Shown: positions 52,577 to 62,530, numbered from the stretch's first letter. The stretch is DNA of 64,000 nt from Marinibactrum halimedae (GCF_021234875.1 NZ_JAJQVM010000013.1:1-64000); one strand, 5' to 3'. The notes: generated by a model not told the origin, from the letters alone. Translations and numbers: made by a program.

Positions 52577-55255
52577 ATGGGTAAATCTCTTGTCATAGTG
52601 GAGTCTCCAGCGAAGGCTAAGACCATCAATAAATACCTCGGTAATGACTTCGTGGTGAAATCCAGTGTTGGTCATATTCGAGATTTGCCTACCGGAGGCA
52701 GCTCAGGTTCTGCGGTTGACCCAAAAGAGCGCGCGAGGCAAGCCGCCATTACGCGTAAGCTATCCCCGGAAGAAAAAGTGCTTCATAAGCAGCGCAAGGC
52801 TAAGGAGCAGTTAATCAAACGTATGGGGATTGATCCTGAAAATAATTGGGAAGCCCATTACGAAATTCTGCCCAATAAAGAAAAAGTGGTGTCAGAGTTA
52901 CAAAAACTAGCAAATGACGCCGATACCATTTATCTCGCAACGGACTTGGATAGAGAAGGAGAGGCCATTGCTTGGCACTTGCAGGAAGCCATTGGGGGTG
53001 AGCCAGAGCGTTATCGTCGTGTGGTCTTTAATGAAATTACCAAGTCAGCTATTAAAGAAGCTTTTGAAAGCCCTGGCCCCATTGATATTAATCGAGTGAA
53101 TGCTCAGCAAGCCCGCCGTTTTTTGGATCGAGTGGTCGGCTTTATGGTTTCGCCTTTGCTATGGGAGAAGGTGGCTAGAGGGTTGTCTGCCGGTCGAGTT
53201 CAGTCAGTAGCGGTACGCTTAATTGTCGAACGTGAAAATGAAATTCGGGCATTTGTTCCAGAAGAGTATTGGACGTTATTTGCCGACACGAAAAATACTC
53301 AGTCTGAAGCGTTGCGTTTTGAAGTGAAGAAGTTTGAAGGCAACGCCTTTAAACCGGTGAACGAAACCCAAGCCATGACGGCTGTGAAGGCGTTAGAGGG
53401 CGCTGTCTACGAAGTCGCTCAACGTGAAGACAAGCCGACGCAATCGAAGCCCAGTGCTCCGTTTATTACCTCTACGTTGCAACAGGCAGCCAGTACCCGC
53501 CTGAGTTTTAGTGTGAAAAAAACCATGATGATGGCCCAGCGCTTATACGAAGCCGGTTACATCACTTATATGCGTACGGACTCCACCAATCTAAGTAAAG
53601 AAGCGGTAGAAAGTTGTCGTGACTATATTCTCGATAATTTCGGTAAAAAGTATCTACCTGAGGCCCCGAATAGCTATTCCAGTAAAGAAGGGGCTCAGGA
53701 AGCGCACGAAGCCATTCGTCCCTCAAGTGTGAATACGCTGCCAGATCAATTGAAAGGCATGGAGCGAGATGCCGAGCGTTTGTACACACTGATTTGGAAG
53801 CAATTTGTCGCCTGCCAAATGACGCCTGCGCAGTTCACCAGCACCAGTGTGACGGTGAAAGCGGCTGATTATGAACTGAAAACACGCGGTCGGGTGATTC
53901 GTTTTGATGGTTTCTTAAAAGTCTTACCCGCAGTTGCGAAGAAAGACGAAGATCAAGTCTTGCCGGATGTGTCTGTTGGCGAAATTTTGTCGTTGGAAAA
54001 ACTCGACCCCAACCAGCATTTTACGAAACCCACTGCGCGCTACAGTGAAGCCAGTTTGGTAAAAGAGTTGGAAAAACGCGGTATTGGTCGCCCGTCAACT
54101 TATGCGTCTATTATTTCCACGATTCAAGATCGTGGTTATGTGCGTTTGGAAAATCGTCGTTTTTTCGCGGAAAAAATGGGCGATATTGTCACCGAGCGTT
54201 TGCAGGAGTCTTTTACGGATTTAATGGATTACAGTTTTACTGCCAACATGGAAGAGTCCTTGGACTCTGTGGCAGCGGGTGATGAGCGCTGGCTGGATTT
54301 GTTAGATCGCTTCTATGCGGATTTTTCCTCCAAGCTCACAGAGGCCCAGAATCCAGACAATGGAATGCGTGCAAACTCCCCAACTGACACCGATATTGAG
54401 TGTGAAACTTGCGGACGGCACATGCAAATTCGTACAGCAGGTACTGGGGTATTTTTGGGATGTTCCGGTTATGCTCTACCGCCTAAAGAGCGCTGTAAAA
54501 CGACTAAAAACCTCGTTCCTGGTGATGAGGCAGTGAATATTGAAGAGGACGAAGAAGCGGAATCTAAGCAGCTGCGGTCCAAGCGTCGTTGTCCATTGTG
54601 TAATTCTGCGATGGATAGTTATTTAATGGATGAAACCCGAAAAGTGCATATCTGTGGTCGCAATCCGGACTGCCCGGGTTATGAAGTGGAATTGGGTAGT
54701 TTTAAAATCAAAGGCTACGATGGGCCGACCATTGAGTGCGATAAATGCGGCAGTGAAATGCAGCTTAAAACGGGCCGTTTTGGTAAGTATTTTGGTTGTA
54801 CCAATGAGTCCTGTAAAAATACCCGCAAGTTACTGAAAAGTGGCGAAGCGGCACCGCCTAAAATGGATCCAGTCCCTATGCCGGAGTTGCAGTGCCAAAA
54901 TGTGGAGGATACCTATATTCTTCGAGACGGTGCATCGGGTATTTTCTTGGCGGCGAGCCAATTCCCCAAAAATCGTGAAACACGAGCCCCATTTGTGGAT
55001 GAGTTAATTCCCCATAAGGATGAAATTGATCCGAAGTACCACTTTTTATGTCGTGCGCCCATAAAGGATGGCGATGGTAATCGAACGTTGGTGCGTTTTA
55101 GCCGTAAAACCAAAGAGCAGTACGTGCAAACGGAAGTAGAGGGTAAAGCGACAGGTTGGAAGGCTTTTTACGAAGGTGGTAAATGGGTGATTACTGAAAA
55201 AGCCACCAAAGCGAAAAAAGCGACGGCAAAAAAAGCGGATAAGGAAAAAGCCTAG
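52577..55255 (+). CDS. topA: DNA topoisomerase I
   Basis: 892 residues. TOPRIM domain ([34 protein letters not shown] with the DxD metal site), active-site Tyr331 in [30 protein letters not shown], and three C-terminal Cys4 zinc ribbons beginning [18 protein letters not shown] and [10 protein letters not shown] Lys/Ala-rich tail closes the protein. It relaxes negative supercoils. An insertion of about 25 residues ([20 protein letters not shown] region) between TOPRIM strands is usual in this group. Followed directly by a 16-bp tandem repeat. Confidence 0.98.
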   Translation: MGKSLVIVESPAKAKTINKYLGNDFVVKSSVGHIRDLPTGGSSGSAVDPKERARQAAITRKLSPEEKVLHKQRKAKEQLIKRMGIDPENNWEAHYEILPNKEKVVSELQKLANDADTIYLATDLDREGEAIAWHLQEAIGGEPERYRRVVFNEITKSAIKEAFESPGPIDINRVNAQQARRFLDRVVGFMVSPLLWEKVARGLSAGRVQSVAVRLIVERENEIRAFVPEEYWTLFADTKNTQSEALRFEVKKFEGNAFKPVNETQAMTAVKALEGAVYEVAQREDKPTQSKPSAPFITSTLQQAASTRLSFSVKKTMMMAQRLYEAGYITYMRTDSTNLSKEAVESCRDYILDNFGKKYLPEAPNSYSSKEGAQEAHEAIRPSSVNTLPDQLKGMERDAERLYTLIWKQFVACQMTPAQFTSTSVTVKAADYELKTRGRVIRFDGFLKVLPAVAKKDEDQVLPDVSVGEILSLEKLDPNQHFTKPTARYSEASLVKELEKRGIGRPSTYASIISTIQDRGYVRLENRRFFAEKMGDIVTERLQESFTDLMDYSFTANMEESLDSVAAGDERWLDLLDRFYADFSSKLTEAQNPDNGMRANSPTDTDIECETCGRHMQIRTAGTGVFLGCSGYALPPKERCKTTKNLVPGDEAVNIEEDEEAESKQLRSKRRCPLCNSAMDSYLMDETRKVHICGRNPDCPGYEVELGSFKIKGYDGPTIECDKCGSEMQLKTGRFGKYFGCTNESCKNTRKLLKSGEAAPPKMDPVPMPELQCQNVEDTYILRDGASGIFLAASQFPKNRETRAPFVDELIPHKDEIDPKYHFLCRAPIKDGDGNRTLVRFSRKTKEQYVQTEVEGKATGWKAFYEGGKWVITEKATKAKKATAKKADKEKA

Positions 55256-55258
55256 CCG

Positions 55259-55377
55259 TTTTGAAGCCCGGCCATTTTGAAGCTTAGTTGTTTTGAAGCT
55301 TAGTTGTTTTGAAGCTTAGTTGTTGTGAAGCTTAGTTGTTTTGAAACTGAATTGTTTTGAAACTTGGCCGTTTTGAT
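55259..55377 (+). repeat. 16-bp tandem repeat, seven copies plus partial
   Basis: Unit TTTTGAAGCTTAGTTG. Copies start at 55259, 55275, 55291, 55307, 55323, 55339 and 55355; three are identical, the outer ones diverge. The array begins 4 bp after the topA stop and precedes its terminator. Confidence 0.96.
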
Positions 55378-55425
55378 GAGAAAGAGCGGTTACTGAGTGA
55401 ATTTATTCCTAAGTGAAAACAATTG

Positions 55426-55460
55426 AAAACCCTGTTCTTTTTAAAGAGCGGGGTTTTTTT
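55426..55460 (+). terminator. Intrinsic terminator of topA
   Basis: AAAACCCTGTTCTTT pairs with AAAGAGCGGGGTTTT (15 bp with two G-U pairs, 2-base loop), followed by further Ts. Confidence 0.9.
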
Positions 55461-55499
55461 ATACTTTGATATGGGTAATTTATACTTTGATATGGGTAA
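55458..55499 (+). repeat. 21-bp perfect tandem duplication
   Basis: TTTATACTTTGATATGGGTAA at 55458-55478 and again at 55479-55499, just upstream of the next gene. Confidence 0.95.
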
Positions 55500-55514
55500 T
55501 TTAGGTCGAAATTT

Positions 55515-56144
55515 ATGCATTCCCAATATAATGATGTGCGCATTCTTGCCAAACGCACAAATCAAAAATTATCCCAAGCAAAGGTCTGTTTGCAGCTTTT
55601 AGATCGCCATAGTGAGACGCCTGTGGCGTCGCCCATTATGGCGTCGGCCATGATGGAGTCGGCGGTGTCTCATACTTGGTCGGCATTGTGTTTGTTTATT
55701 GCTGAATGCTTGCAGGCGAAGGGGCTGGAAATAGCGAGGTGTAGGTTGGGTCACCCGTTGTTGGAATCAGAGGAAAAAATGGATGTCATGTCTTTGGAGA
55801 GTTTGCCCCCTAATAGCTTGATTTTAGTGTGTTGCCGGTTAGTGGCGAACGCTCAAGTGTCTATAGCAGAGCTTCAATGGCTGAAAAACAGTGCAGGCCA
55901 TCCCGACAGTGAGTTGTCTCAATTAATCGAGGCGAAAAGTGTTGTTTTGGGAGAGCGGCTAGGTCGTTTTGTCATCAGTAATAAAAAAGATCACAACCTC
56001 ATTGCTACCTCATCGTCGGCAGGTCAAGGGTCATTCGATCCTATGAATAAAACGAGTGAAGTTTCGGCAGAAAGAGTATCTGCAATGGTCACATGGTTGA
56101 GTGATTTTGTGGCTCAGCAGAGAGAAGCCCAGAATGAATGTTGA
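55515..56144 (+). CDS. Hypothetical protein between topA and lexA (DUF6586-like)
   Basis: 209 residues, soluble, helical. The opening DVRILAKRTNQKLSQAKVCLQLL and the HTWSALCLFIAECLQAKGL and LQWLKNSAGHPDSELSQLIEA segments recall a small family found beside topA in Pseudomonas and relatives, which I recall as DUF6586; this is from memory and needs a profile search. It occupies the place near lexA where Pseudomonas carries sulA, but shows no SulA similarity. Convergent with lexA. Confidence 0.7.
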   Translation: MHSQYNDVRILAKRTNQKLSQAKVCLQLLDRHSETPVASPIMASAMMESAVSHTWSALCLFIAECLQAKGLEIARCRLGHPLLESEEKMDVMSLESLPPNSLILVCCRLVANAQVSIAELQWLKNSAGHPDSELSQLIEAKSVVLGERLGRFVISNKKDHNLIATSSSAGQGSFDPMNKTSEVSAERVSAMVTWLSDFVAQQREAQNEC

Positions 56145-56210
56145 GTAATGAGCAGGCTCTTGTGATCAAAGCCTGCTGATCCTTTCTATAGTGATAGTGG
56201 GTGATAGTGC

Positions 56211-56819
56211 TTAAGATCGTCTGATCACACCGACACTTAACCCTTCAATCGCAAAATCCTGTTCACGCAAGTCGACTTTGATGACGTCGAATTCGTCGTT
56301 CTCAGGCAGTAATTCAACTTCATGGCGCTTTTTACCGCGACGTAAACGTTTAACGGTTACTTCGTCATCGATGCGTGCCACGATTACTTGGCCGGTGCGA
56401 ACGCTTTCGGTTCGGTGTACTGCTAATAAGTCGCCGTCTAAGATGCCGATGTCTTTCATGCTCATGCCATTGACCCTGAGCAGGAAGTCTGCAGTAGGGT
56501 TAAAGAGTTCTGCACCAATGTTGCAATAATCTTCAATATGCTCTTCGGCTAATATTGGGTTACCTGCAGCCACTCGTCCTACAATCGGTAAGCCGGATTG
56601 AGAGGGGTCATCAGGCAAGCGAATACCACGAGAGGCACCGGGTACCATTTCGATGGCACCTTTGCGGGCCAGAGCTTTCAGATGCTCCTCGGCGGCATTG
56701 GCAGAGCGAAATCCAAGTCGATTGGCAAGTTCTGCGCGAGTGGGAGGATAGCCGGTTTCCTCTATGTAGGTGCGAATAAGATTAAGAACTTGTTCTTGAC
56801 GAGGAGTGAGTTTAATCAT
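56211..56819 (-). CDS. lexA: LexA repressor
   Basis: 202 residues. Winged helix-turn-helix at the N terminus ([26 protein letters not shown], in pieces), self-cleavage site Ala85-Gly86, catalytic Ser120 (NGMSMKD) and Lys157 (TVKRLRR). It represses the SOS regulon until RecA filaments trigger autocleavage. Two CTG-N10-CAG-like boxes lie 60-95 bp upstream (56881-56914), consistent with autoregulation. No sulA follows it. Confidence 0.98.
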   Translation of the reverse strand: MIKLTPRQEQVLNLIRTYIEETGYPPTRAELANRLGFRSANAAEEHLKALARKGAIEMVPGASRGIRLPDDPSQSGLPIVGRVAAGNPILAEEHIEDYCNIGAELFNPTADFLLRVNGMSMKDIGILDGDLLAVHRTESVRTGQVIVARIDDEVTVKRLRRGKKRHEVELLPENDEFDVIKVDLREQDFAIEGLSVGVIRRS

Positions 56820-56880
56820 AATTAGCCTCTATCTGCGCACGGGACGTCGCGAGATGTATAAAATATGGATACGGTTGTAT

Positions 56881-56898
56881 ACTGAATTAATGTACACT
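56881..56898 (-). promoter_or_regulatory. Second, weaker SOS-box candidate
   Basis: CTGAATTAATGTACAC has CTG-N10-CAC; only the final base departs from the LexA consensus half-sites. It abuts the better site. Confidence 0.45.
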
Positions 56899-56914
56899 GA
56901 CAGTTTATACAGTA
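56895..56914 (-). promoter_or_regulatory. LexA (SOS) box upstream of lexA
   Basis: On the minus strand TACTGTATAAACTGTCAGTG: CTG-N10-CAG with an AT-rich left half, a good match to the gammaproteobacterial LexA box. Confidence 0.75.
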
Positions 56915-57165
56915 AGTGGCCGCTATCTACAACCGATGTCATAAAAATGAGTGAATTTTGAGTTTTCAGTCACTCAATGAGGCGCTATTTTAAGCATTCC
57001 CCCTTTAAAAGGTGGGTTTGAGAGTGATTAAACGTCCGGTATGGCTAGGATTAAAATGAGTGCAGCCCATAAATACCCAGTGAGAACCGCTCATTTGATC
57101 TTCACTGTTACGTGGGGATGAATCTGGGAATGAATCGTTCAATGAAAAATACAATCGCCTTGGAT

Positions 57166-57486
57166 TCACAAATCGTCAAAGTCTGGAAAGGTATCTGGCT
57201 CAATGGCACTCATTTGGCGTTCCCAGTCCATCACCTCTTGATGGGTGGTATCGTTGAGCCATTTATCTTCGGACGCAATTTCGTAACCACTGGTTGAGTC
57301 TTCTGGTGCGGCAGCGGCTGTAATAGGTAAGGTTGCCCAAGTTTCTAAATCCCATTCCGCTATTTCACCACCTGTGTATTGAATATCCACCGTGCCGTTG
57401 CTTTCGTCTAAGGCAACAACTTCAAAGACTGTTCCGTCCGTATCGTCGCAATACCATTCTCCTATAATGGGATATAACTTACCCAT
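57166..57486 (-). CDS. Small acidic conserved protein (DUF6763-like)
   Basis: 106 residues, strongly acidic. The N-terminal half forms a compact Tudor/SH3-like beta-barrel pattern: IIGEWYCDDTDGTVFEVVALDE, then GTVDIQYTGGEIAEWDLETW. The C-terminal part is helical and acidic. GGGAGGGC directly upstream of the ATG is a strong ribosome-binding site. I recall this as DUF6763; function unknown. It lies between lexA and psrA, in the opposite direction to psrA. Confidence 0.78.
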   Translation of the reverse strand: MGKLYPIIGEWYCDDTDGTVFEVVALDESNGTVDIQYTGGEIAEWDLETWATLPITAAAAPEDSTSGYEIASEDKWLNDTTHQEVMDWERQMSAIEPDTFPDFDDL

Positions 57487-57910
57487 GGTTGCCCTCCCGT
57501 TTTATTTACGTTCACTTGATTAAAAAATAGTCTTTTAAGTGCCAGTATGCGGCGATCTTGGCTTTTTCGGAAGGGGGACTGATTGACAGGGTGCTAGGTA
57601 ATGAAAAGTGTTTGATAAAATGAAAAGCAAGGGGGTGGTCGATAACCTATTGAAATTTAATTGATATTTATGCGGTGCTATAAAATCACGCCATAATGTT
57701 AACTCGAAACAACCTATCAAAATGGGTGAGTAATGCACATTCGGTCTAGTGTTACCTTAATTTAAGGACTGAATTTTAGTACTTGATTCGGTGTTTATAT
57801 CAATGCCCTTTTTGGTTTTTAATTAACCAGATTTTATCTAGATGTGACGACAACCACCGGCAATGGTAAGATCTCGAACTTTCTTTCTATTGAGCGAGTG
57901 GATAAGTCGG
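57487..57910. other. Divergent spacer upstream of psrA
   Basis: About 420 bp, AT-rich. I searched by eye for a GAAAC-N4-GTTTC-type PsrA palindrome and saw none. Confidence 0.5.
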
Positions 57911-58558
57911 ATGGCCCAGTCAGATACAGTGACTCGAATTGTTGACGCTGCTGCGGTGTTGTTTTCTGAGCGCGGTTTTGCAGAAACCTCATTACGCACG
58001 ATTACTAGCACGGCTGATGTGAATTTGGCTGCGGTCAATTATCACTTTGGGTCTAAAAAAGTACTGATTCAAGCAGTATTTGCCCGTTATTTAACCCCGT
58101 TTTGTGAGGCCTTAGGCCAATCGTTAACGGAGTTACAAGAACAACATGGTGAGTCCATTACCTTAAGCCAATTACTGGATTCGCTTTTTCATAGCTTGTT
58201 GAGTATTCAGGCCTCGGGCGAGGGTGAAATACAACGGTTTATGCGCTTGTTGGGGCTTGCTTTTACTCAGTCACAGGCTCACCTTCGCCGTTTCATGATG
58301 CAAGAGTACGGTCAATTTTACGCTCGGTTTATCGAGCTGCTTTCTATCGCCGCCCCCAAAATGGACCCGGTCGCTTTTTACTGGCGTCTGTACTTTATGT
58401 TGGGGGCAACGGTGTTTACCTTGTCCAGTTTTGAATCCATTAAAGCTATTTTGAAAGAAGACTTTGATAAAGACACCAGTTTGCACCAAGCCATAGAACT
58501 GCTTATTCCAGCGGCGCGTGGCCTCATTGCGGTCGATGATACTGCCACCCAAGGTTGA
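57911..58558 (+). CDS. psrA: TetR-family regulator PsrA
   Basis: 215 residues from the ATG at 57911 (MAQSDTVTRIVDAAAVLFSE); an in-frame GTG 48 bp upstream would add a non-family lead. The helix-turn-helix reads GFAETSLRTITSTADVNLAAVNYHFGSKKVLIQAVFARYL, close to what I recall of Pseudomonas PsrA. PsrA senses long-chain fatty acids, represses beta-oxidation genes and activates rpoS in Pseudomonas. Placement between lexA and nagZ agrees. Confidence 0.9.
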   Translation: MAQSDTVTRIVDAAAVLFSERGFAETSLRTITSTADVNLAAVNYHFGSKKVLIQAVFARYLTPFCEALGQSLTELQEQHGESITLSQLLDSLFHSLLSIQASGEGEIQRFMRLLGLAFTQSQAHLRRFMMQEYGQFYARFIELLSIAAPKMDPVAFYWRLYFMLGATVFTLSSFESIKAILKEDFDKDTSLHQAIELLIPAARGLIAVDDTATQG

Positions 58559-58601
58559 GTTGAGGCTGTGGCTGAAATGAGTATCGGTAATGGGGTTATT
58601 C

Positions 58602-58646
58602 GTCGTAGGGCAGTTAGTCATAGGGCAATTAGTCGCAAGACGGTTA
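58602..58646 (+). repeat. 15-bp tandem repeat, three imperfect copies
   Basis: GTCGTAGGGCAGTTA, GTCATAGGGCAATTA and GTCGCAAGACGGTTA in the psrA-nagZ gap. Confidence 0.88.
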
Positions 58647-58704
58647 TCAGTGGCGCTAAGTATGTCTGCGTGCTGAAGTTCATCGGTATGTGTGGGGTGG
58701 ACGT

Positions 58705-59748
58705 ATGCTGAAAGCCGTTAGCGGGCCATTGATTGCCGACTTAGCCGGTATCGTCATCACTGATGAAGAGCGCGAGTTTCTGACGATGCCAAGTTTGGGT
58801 GGCATCATTTTATTTTCCCGCAATGTTGAATCCCCGGCACAAGTCTCAGCGCTTTGTGAATCCATTCGTCAAGTGAACCCAAACCTGCTGATCTGCGTGG
58901 ATCAAGAGGGTGGGCGTGTACGCCGTTTGCGGCAAGGGTTTTCAGACATTCCCGCAATGGGGGCGTTTTTGCCCTCTTTTCGTCGTTCCCCTAATGATAC
59001 CTTGGACAAACTCAGAGAGGTGGGCTGGTTACTGGCGACAGAGACTTTGGCCGTGGGAATAGACTTATCGTTTGCGCCGGTATTGGACTTGGATATTGAC
59101 CGCTCCAAGGTAATCGGTGACCGAGCATTCTCAGACTGCCCAGATGAAGTCATTGCATTGGCGAGTGCATTTATTGATGGGATGTCTCAGGCTGGCATGG
59201 CGGCAACGGGTAAACATTTCCCAGGCCACGGTGGGGTGGTTGAAGACAGTCATCATGAGTGCCCGGTAGACCCACGTAGTTTGTCTACCGTACTGGCCCA
59301 TGATGCACTGCCTTTTCAGAGGCTAAAAGATCAACTGCAATCGATGATGCCTGCTCATATTGTTTTCCCTGAAGTGGATACCTCAACCGTTGGTTTTTCT
59401 TCCCTTTGGCTACGCGAAATTCTTCGCCAACAAGTGGGATTTAATGGCGTTATTTTTAGTGATGATTTAAGTATGGCTGCGGCCGCCAAGGCGGGTGGGT
59501 ATGTTGAACGAGCTCATGCAGCGTTAGACGCAGGGTGTGATTTAATTCTGGTGTGTAACCAACCTGAAGCAGCCAGATCAGTCGCGTCAGCGTTATTGGA
59601 TTATAAAATGTCGGAGTTGTCCCTCGGTCGTATCGATGATTTGCGTACGTCCTCAGAGTCCCGATCTGTCGCTGTGGCTGCCTGGCATAGCGACAGGGCC
59701 AATTTTGTTCGAGAGTGGGTAGTGAAACTATGCAAGAAACGGCAGTAA
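58705..59748 (+). CDS. nagZ: Beta-N-acetylhexosaminidase NagZ
   Basis: 347 residues from the ATG preceded by GGGGTGGA. Glycoside hydrolase family 3: VDQEGGRVRRLR, the KHFPGHGGVVEDSHHE loop (His/Asp dyad acting as acid/base) and the nucleophile in FSDDLSMAAA. It removes GlcNAc from anhydromuropeptides during cell-wall recycling, downstream of transglycosylases such as Slt. Overlaps the following mscS frame by about 19 bp. Confidence 0.97.
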   Translation: MLKAVSGPLIADLAGIVITDEEREFLTMPSLGGIILFSRNVESPAQVSALCESIRQVNPNLLICVDQEGGRVRRLRQGFSDIPAMGAFLPSFRRSPNDTLDKLREVGWLLATETLAVGIDLSFAPVLDLDIDRSKVIGDRAFSDCPDEVIALASAFIDGMSQAGMAATGKHFPGHGGVVEDSHHECPVDPRSLSTVLAHDALPFQRLKDQLQSMMPAHIVFPEVDTSTVGFSSLWLREILRQQVGFNGVIFSDDLSMAAAAKAGGYVERAHAALDAGCDLILVCNQPEAARSVASALLDYKMSELSLGRIDDLRTSSESRSVAVAAWHSDRANFVREWVVKLCKKRQ

Positions 59749-60860
59749 ACGAATACGCTGCGGAGTTATCGACGGTGTTTCCGCAGTTTGATCAGTGGAT
59801 GATCGAGACGTTTATCATCACACTTATGACCTTCTCATTGGCGTTGGTGGTGAAAATTGCGTTGAAGCGGGTATTGCAAAAGGCGGAGTCCACCAAAGTT
59901 ATTTGGGATGATGTTCTGATTTTAGCGATTAAACAGCCTTTGAACATCGGCATCCTATTGGTGGGGTTAACCCTTGCGACAGAGCCTTACAGTCGAGTGA
60001 GTGACTCTGTCTTCCTGGATGCCGCGCCTTTGATTCGTGAACTCGGGGTGGTGCTGTTACTGTCATGGTTTCTTGTGCGCTTGGTGAAGCAGGTTGAGTT
60101 TCGATTGGTGTATGAAGCTCGTGGTGATCAGAGGGTGGATAAAACCTCGGCCATGGCCATTGGCCGATTGTTGCGTATTTCGGTCATTGTTAGCTCGGCG
60201 CTCATTGTGCTTCAGTCATTGGGGTACAGTGTGTCGGGCGTGCTGGCTTTTGGGGGAATTGGGGGAATTGCTGTCGGCTTTGCCGCTAAAGATTTACTGG
60301 CGAACTTCTTCGGTGGCTTAATGATTTATTTGGATCGCCCCTTTAAAGTAGGAGACTGGATACGCTCCCCAGATAAAGAAATTGAAGGGGTGGTAGAAGA
60401 TATAGGTTGGCGACAAACACGCATTCGCACCTTCGAAAAGCGTCCTCTATATGTTCCCAATGCTACTTTTACTCAGATTTCTGTAGAAAACCCGTCGCGT
60501 ATGACTAACCGTCGTATCTATGAAACCATTGGTGTTCGCTATGATGATGCCAGTGTGGTAGGTGAAGTCATCACCAGTGTTCACTCAATGCTGGAAAGCC
60601 ATCAAGACATTGACCACAATGAAGTCATCATCGTGAATTTTAATGAGTTTGCTGAGTCTTCATTGAACTTTTTTGTTTACGCTTATACCAAGACCACTGA
60701 TTGGGTGACTTACCATAAAGTCAAACAGGATGTGCTGTTGTCGGTGTTAAATATCATTGCGGCTCATGGTGCTCAGTGCGCCTTTCCGACTCGTTCGGTA
60801 CATCTTGAGTCCGCACCAATCCTAGAACGACAAACCGAGAAGTTAAACCGTAGTGAGTAA
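59730..60860 (+). CDS. Small-conductance mechanosensitive channel (MscS family)
   Basis: 376 residues from the ATG inside the end of nagZ; a GTG 15 bp earlier is also in frame. Helices at about 20-40, 65-85 and 100-120, then the pore helix SVSGVLAFGGIGGIAVGFAAKDLLANFFGGL typical of MscS TM3. The beta domain (VGDWIRSPDKEIEGVVEDIGWRQTRIRTFEKRPLYVPNATF, in pieces) and alpha/beta tail follow. It probably releases solutes on hypo-osmotic shock. It overlaps hpt by 8 bp. Confidence 0.95.
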   Translation: MQETAVNEYAAELSTVFPQFDQWMIETFIITLMTFSLALVVKIALKRVLQKAESTKVIWDDVLILAIKQPLNIGILLVGLTLATEPYSRVSDSVFLDAAPLIRELGVVLLLSWFLVRLVKQVEFRLVYEARGDQRVDKTSAMAIGRLLRISVIVSSALIVLQSLGYSVSGVLAFGGIGGIAVGFAAKDLLANFFGGLMIYLDRPFKVGDWIRSPDKEIEGVVEDIGWRQTRIRTFEKRPLYVPNATFTQISVENPSRMTNRRIYETIGVRYDDASVVGEVITSVHSMLESHQDIDHNEVIIVNFNEFAESSLNFFVYAYTKTTDWVTYHKVKQDVLLSVLNIIAAHGAQCAFPTRSVHLESAPILERQTEKLNRSE

Positions 60861-61413
60861 TTTTGAATCCCTGGCCGTTGAGGCTCAAAACATATTAGAC
60901 AGCGCCGATTTGCTGTATAACCATCAACAAATTGATGCGGCTTTAGATGAGGTTGCTGATCAGTTGACGGCCGCATTAGGAGAGCAAACGCCTGTATTAA
61001 TGTGCGTCATGAACGGTGGGTTGATGACATTTTCAACGCTTGTGAGTAAGCTGCATTTCCCACTGCAAATGGATTATATCCATGCCACACGCTACCGCGA
61101 CAGCACAGAAGGTAAAGAAGTGAAGTGGCTGGCTGAGCCCCGCTACGATTTAAAAGGCCGTCATGTGGTCATTGTGGATGACATCCTCGATGAAGGGGTA
61201 ACCCTTGAGGCCATTATTCAATATTGCAAAGAGGCCGGTGCAGAGAGTGTCTCGACCGTTATGCTCGTTCATAAACAACATGACCGCTGTATCACCGGAG
61301 TTAAAGCTGACTATGTGGGTTTAAATGTACCAGACCGTTATGTTTTTGGTTTTGGTATGGACTACAAGGGTTTTCTTCGTAACATCCCCGCCATCTATGC
61401 TGTGTCAGATTGA
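60853..61413 (+). CDS. hpt: Hypoxanthine-guanine phosphoribosyltransferase
   Basis: 186 residues. The PRPP-binding loop is HVVIVDDILDEGVTLEAI; other type I PRTase parts are LMCVMNGGLMTFSTL and DYVGLNVPDRYVFGFGMDYKG. It salvages hypoxanthine and guanine to IMP and GMP. The start is GTG inside the last codons of the MscS gene, giving a tight nagZ-mscS-hpt operon. Family length is normal. Confidence 0.95.
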   Translation: MSNFESLAVEAQNILDSADLLYNHQQIDAALDEVADQLTAALGEQTPVLMCVMNGGLMTFSTLVSKLHFPLQMDYIHATRYRDSTEGKEVKWLAEPRYDLKGRHVVIVDDILDEGVTLEAIIQYCKEAGAESVSTVMLVHKQHDRCITGVKADYVGLNVPDRYVFGFGMDYKGFLRNIPAIYAVSD

Positions 61414-62225
61414 TAATTTTCGCGCCAATAAATTTAACCATTGCGCATAATTAATCAATTCGGCGTGCCGAGCCATAGACAATGTAAGTCCTTTTGATAA
61501 CACTGTTCTACATTGTCTGGCTGGCCAGCTTCTAATGATTGCAACCAGTATTCTGTATATATATTTGCTCTGAGAATTAGAGTGTCTTCTTAATCATTAT
61601 TTGAGATAAATGAGTTGATTTTGACGACTTTCTTTTCAGAATACTGGAAAGCAACATTCCTTGTGCTAGCCTCTTAAACTAATAGAATAGTACGCCTGTC
61701 ATCGCTATTTTTATTTTTTGTTTGACTGATAGGAAAGTATTAATTGCTTTCAGAAAAGTTTTTTATTATTTATTTTCAGTCGTTACAAAAATTGATTCAA
61801 TTGAAAAGCCGATAGGTGTTTTAAAATATTATATAGTGGTAAAAGTATATAGTGGTAGATGTAGCAGTATACCTTTCATATGAGAGCACTCGTTTTAATG
61901 AGGGATTTAGCGAGGGAAATAAAATAATAGAATGAAAGGTTTGTACACTTGGGTCTTTTGGTGAAACGCAGTGGTATATAAATCTCACTTCTCCATATCG
62001 AACGCTCTGAAATGGTTTTCACAGCACCTTAAGTGCAGTCTATCCAATAACGATCATTCTACGCTGGTTTCAATAAATAGAGCCGGTAGTAAGTGACCTG
62101 AATAATAAAAAGAAAACTCGCCTAGCAGGCTCGATGTCAATGGGTATACCTATTGTATCGTGTAGTTTGGGTGAAGTTGCTTATTATTTGTCCATACATG
62201 TCAACACAAAAAGAGGTAGCTAATT
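61414..62225. other. 812-bp intergenic region before the cold-shock gene
   Basis: AT-rich. Holds the hairpin at 61477-61518, a TATAGTGGTA duplication at about 61833-61857, and presumably the promoter and a long leader for the cold-shock gene. No ORF supported. Confidence 0.6.
61477..61518. repeat. 10-bp inverted repeat downstream of hpt
   Basis: AGACAATGTA and TACATTGTCT, 22-base loop. Might end the hpt transcript, though no T-tract follows. Confidence 0.5.
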
Positions 62226-62441
62226 ATGGCTGATCGTGAGCGTGGCACTGTTAAATGGTTTAACAACGCTAGGGGTTATGGGTTTATTACCATGGAAGAC
62301 GATAGTATTACCGATGTTTTTGTTCACTACAGAAACATTTCGGGTGAAGGATATCGTTCATTAACAGAAGGACAGCCCGTTGAGTTTGATTTACTCAAGG
62401 GGGATAAAGGATTCCAAGCTGAAAACGTCACAGGTGTTTAA
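62226..62441 (+). CDS. Cold-shock domain protein
   Basis: 71 residues, a single cold-shock domain: RGTVKWFNNARGYGFITMEDD (RNP1 KGYGFI variant with Arg) and DVFVHYRNI (RNP2 VFVH). The tail EFDLLKGDKGFQAENVTGV is standard. It binds single-stranded RNA/DNA and melts RNA structure. GAGG about 10 bp upstream. Likely regulated through its long leader, as is known for cspA-type genes; that is inferred. Confidence 0.96.
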   Translation: MADRERGTVKWFNNARGYGFITMEDDSITDVFVHYRNISGEGYRSLTEGQPVEFDLLKGDKGFQAENVTGV

Positions 62442-62530
62442 TTTAAGATATCGTCGTGGTTGAAAATTCATGATTTTTTATGAATTTTTAATGAAAGGAT
62501 GCGCCGGTATTTAGGATTTTTTCAGTGTGT

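Larger units (their letters stand above)
56820..57165. other. Region upstream of lexA
   Basis: 346 bp holding the lexA SOS boxes and promoter; the remainder up to the small minus-strand gene is featureless. Confidence 0.6.

Noticed and set aside
55259-55377. CRISPR-like array
   Set aside because: Repeats are contiguous with no unique spacers and no cas genes nearby; it is a tandem repeat.
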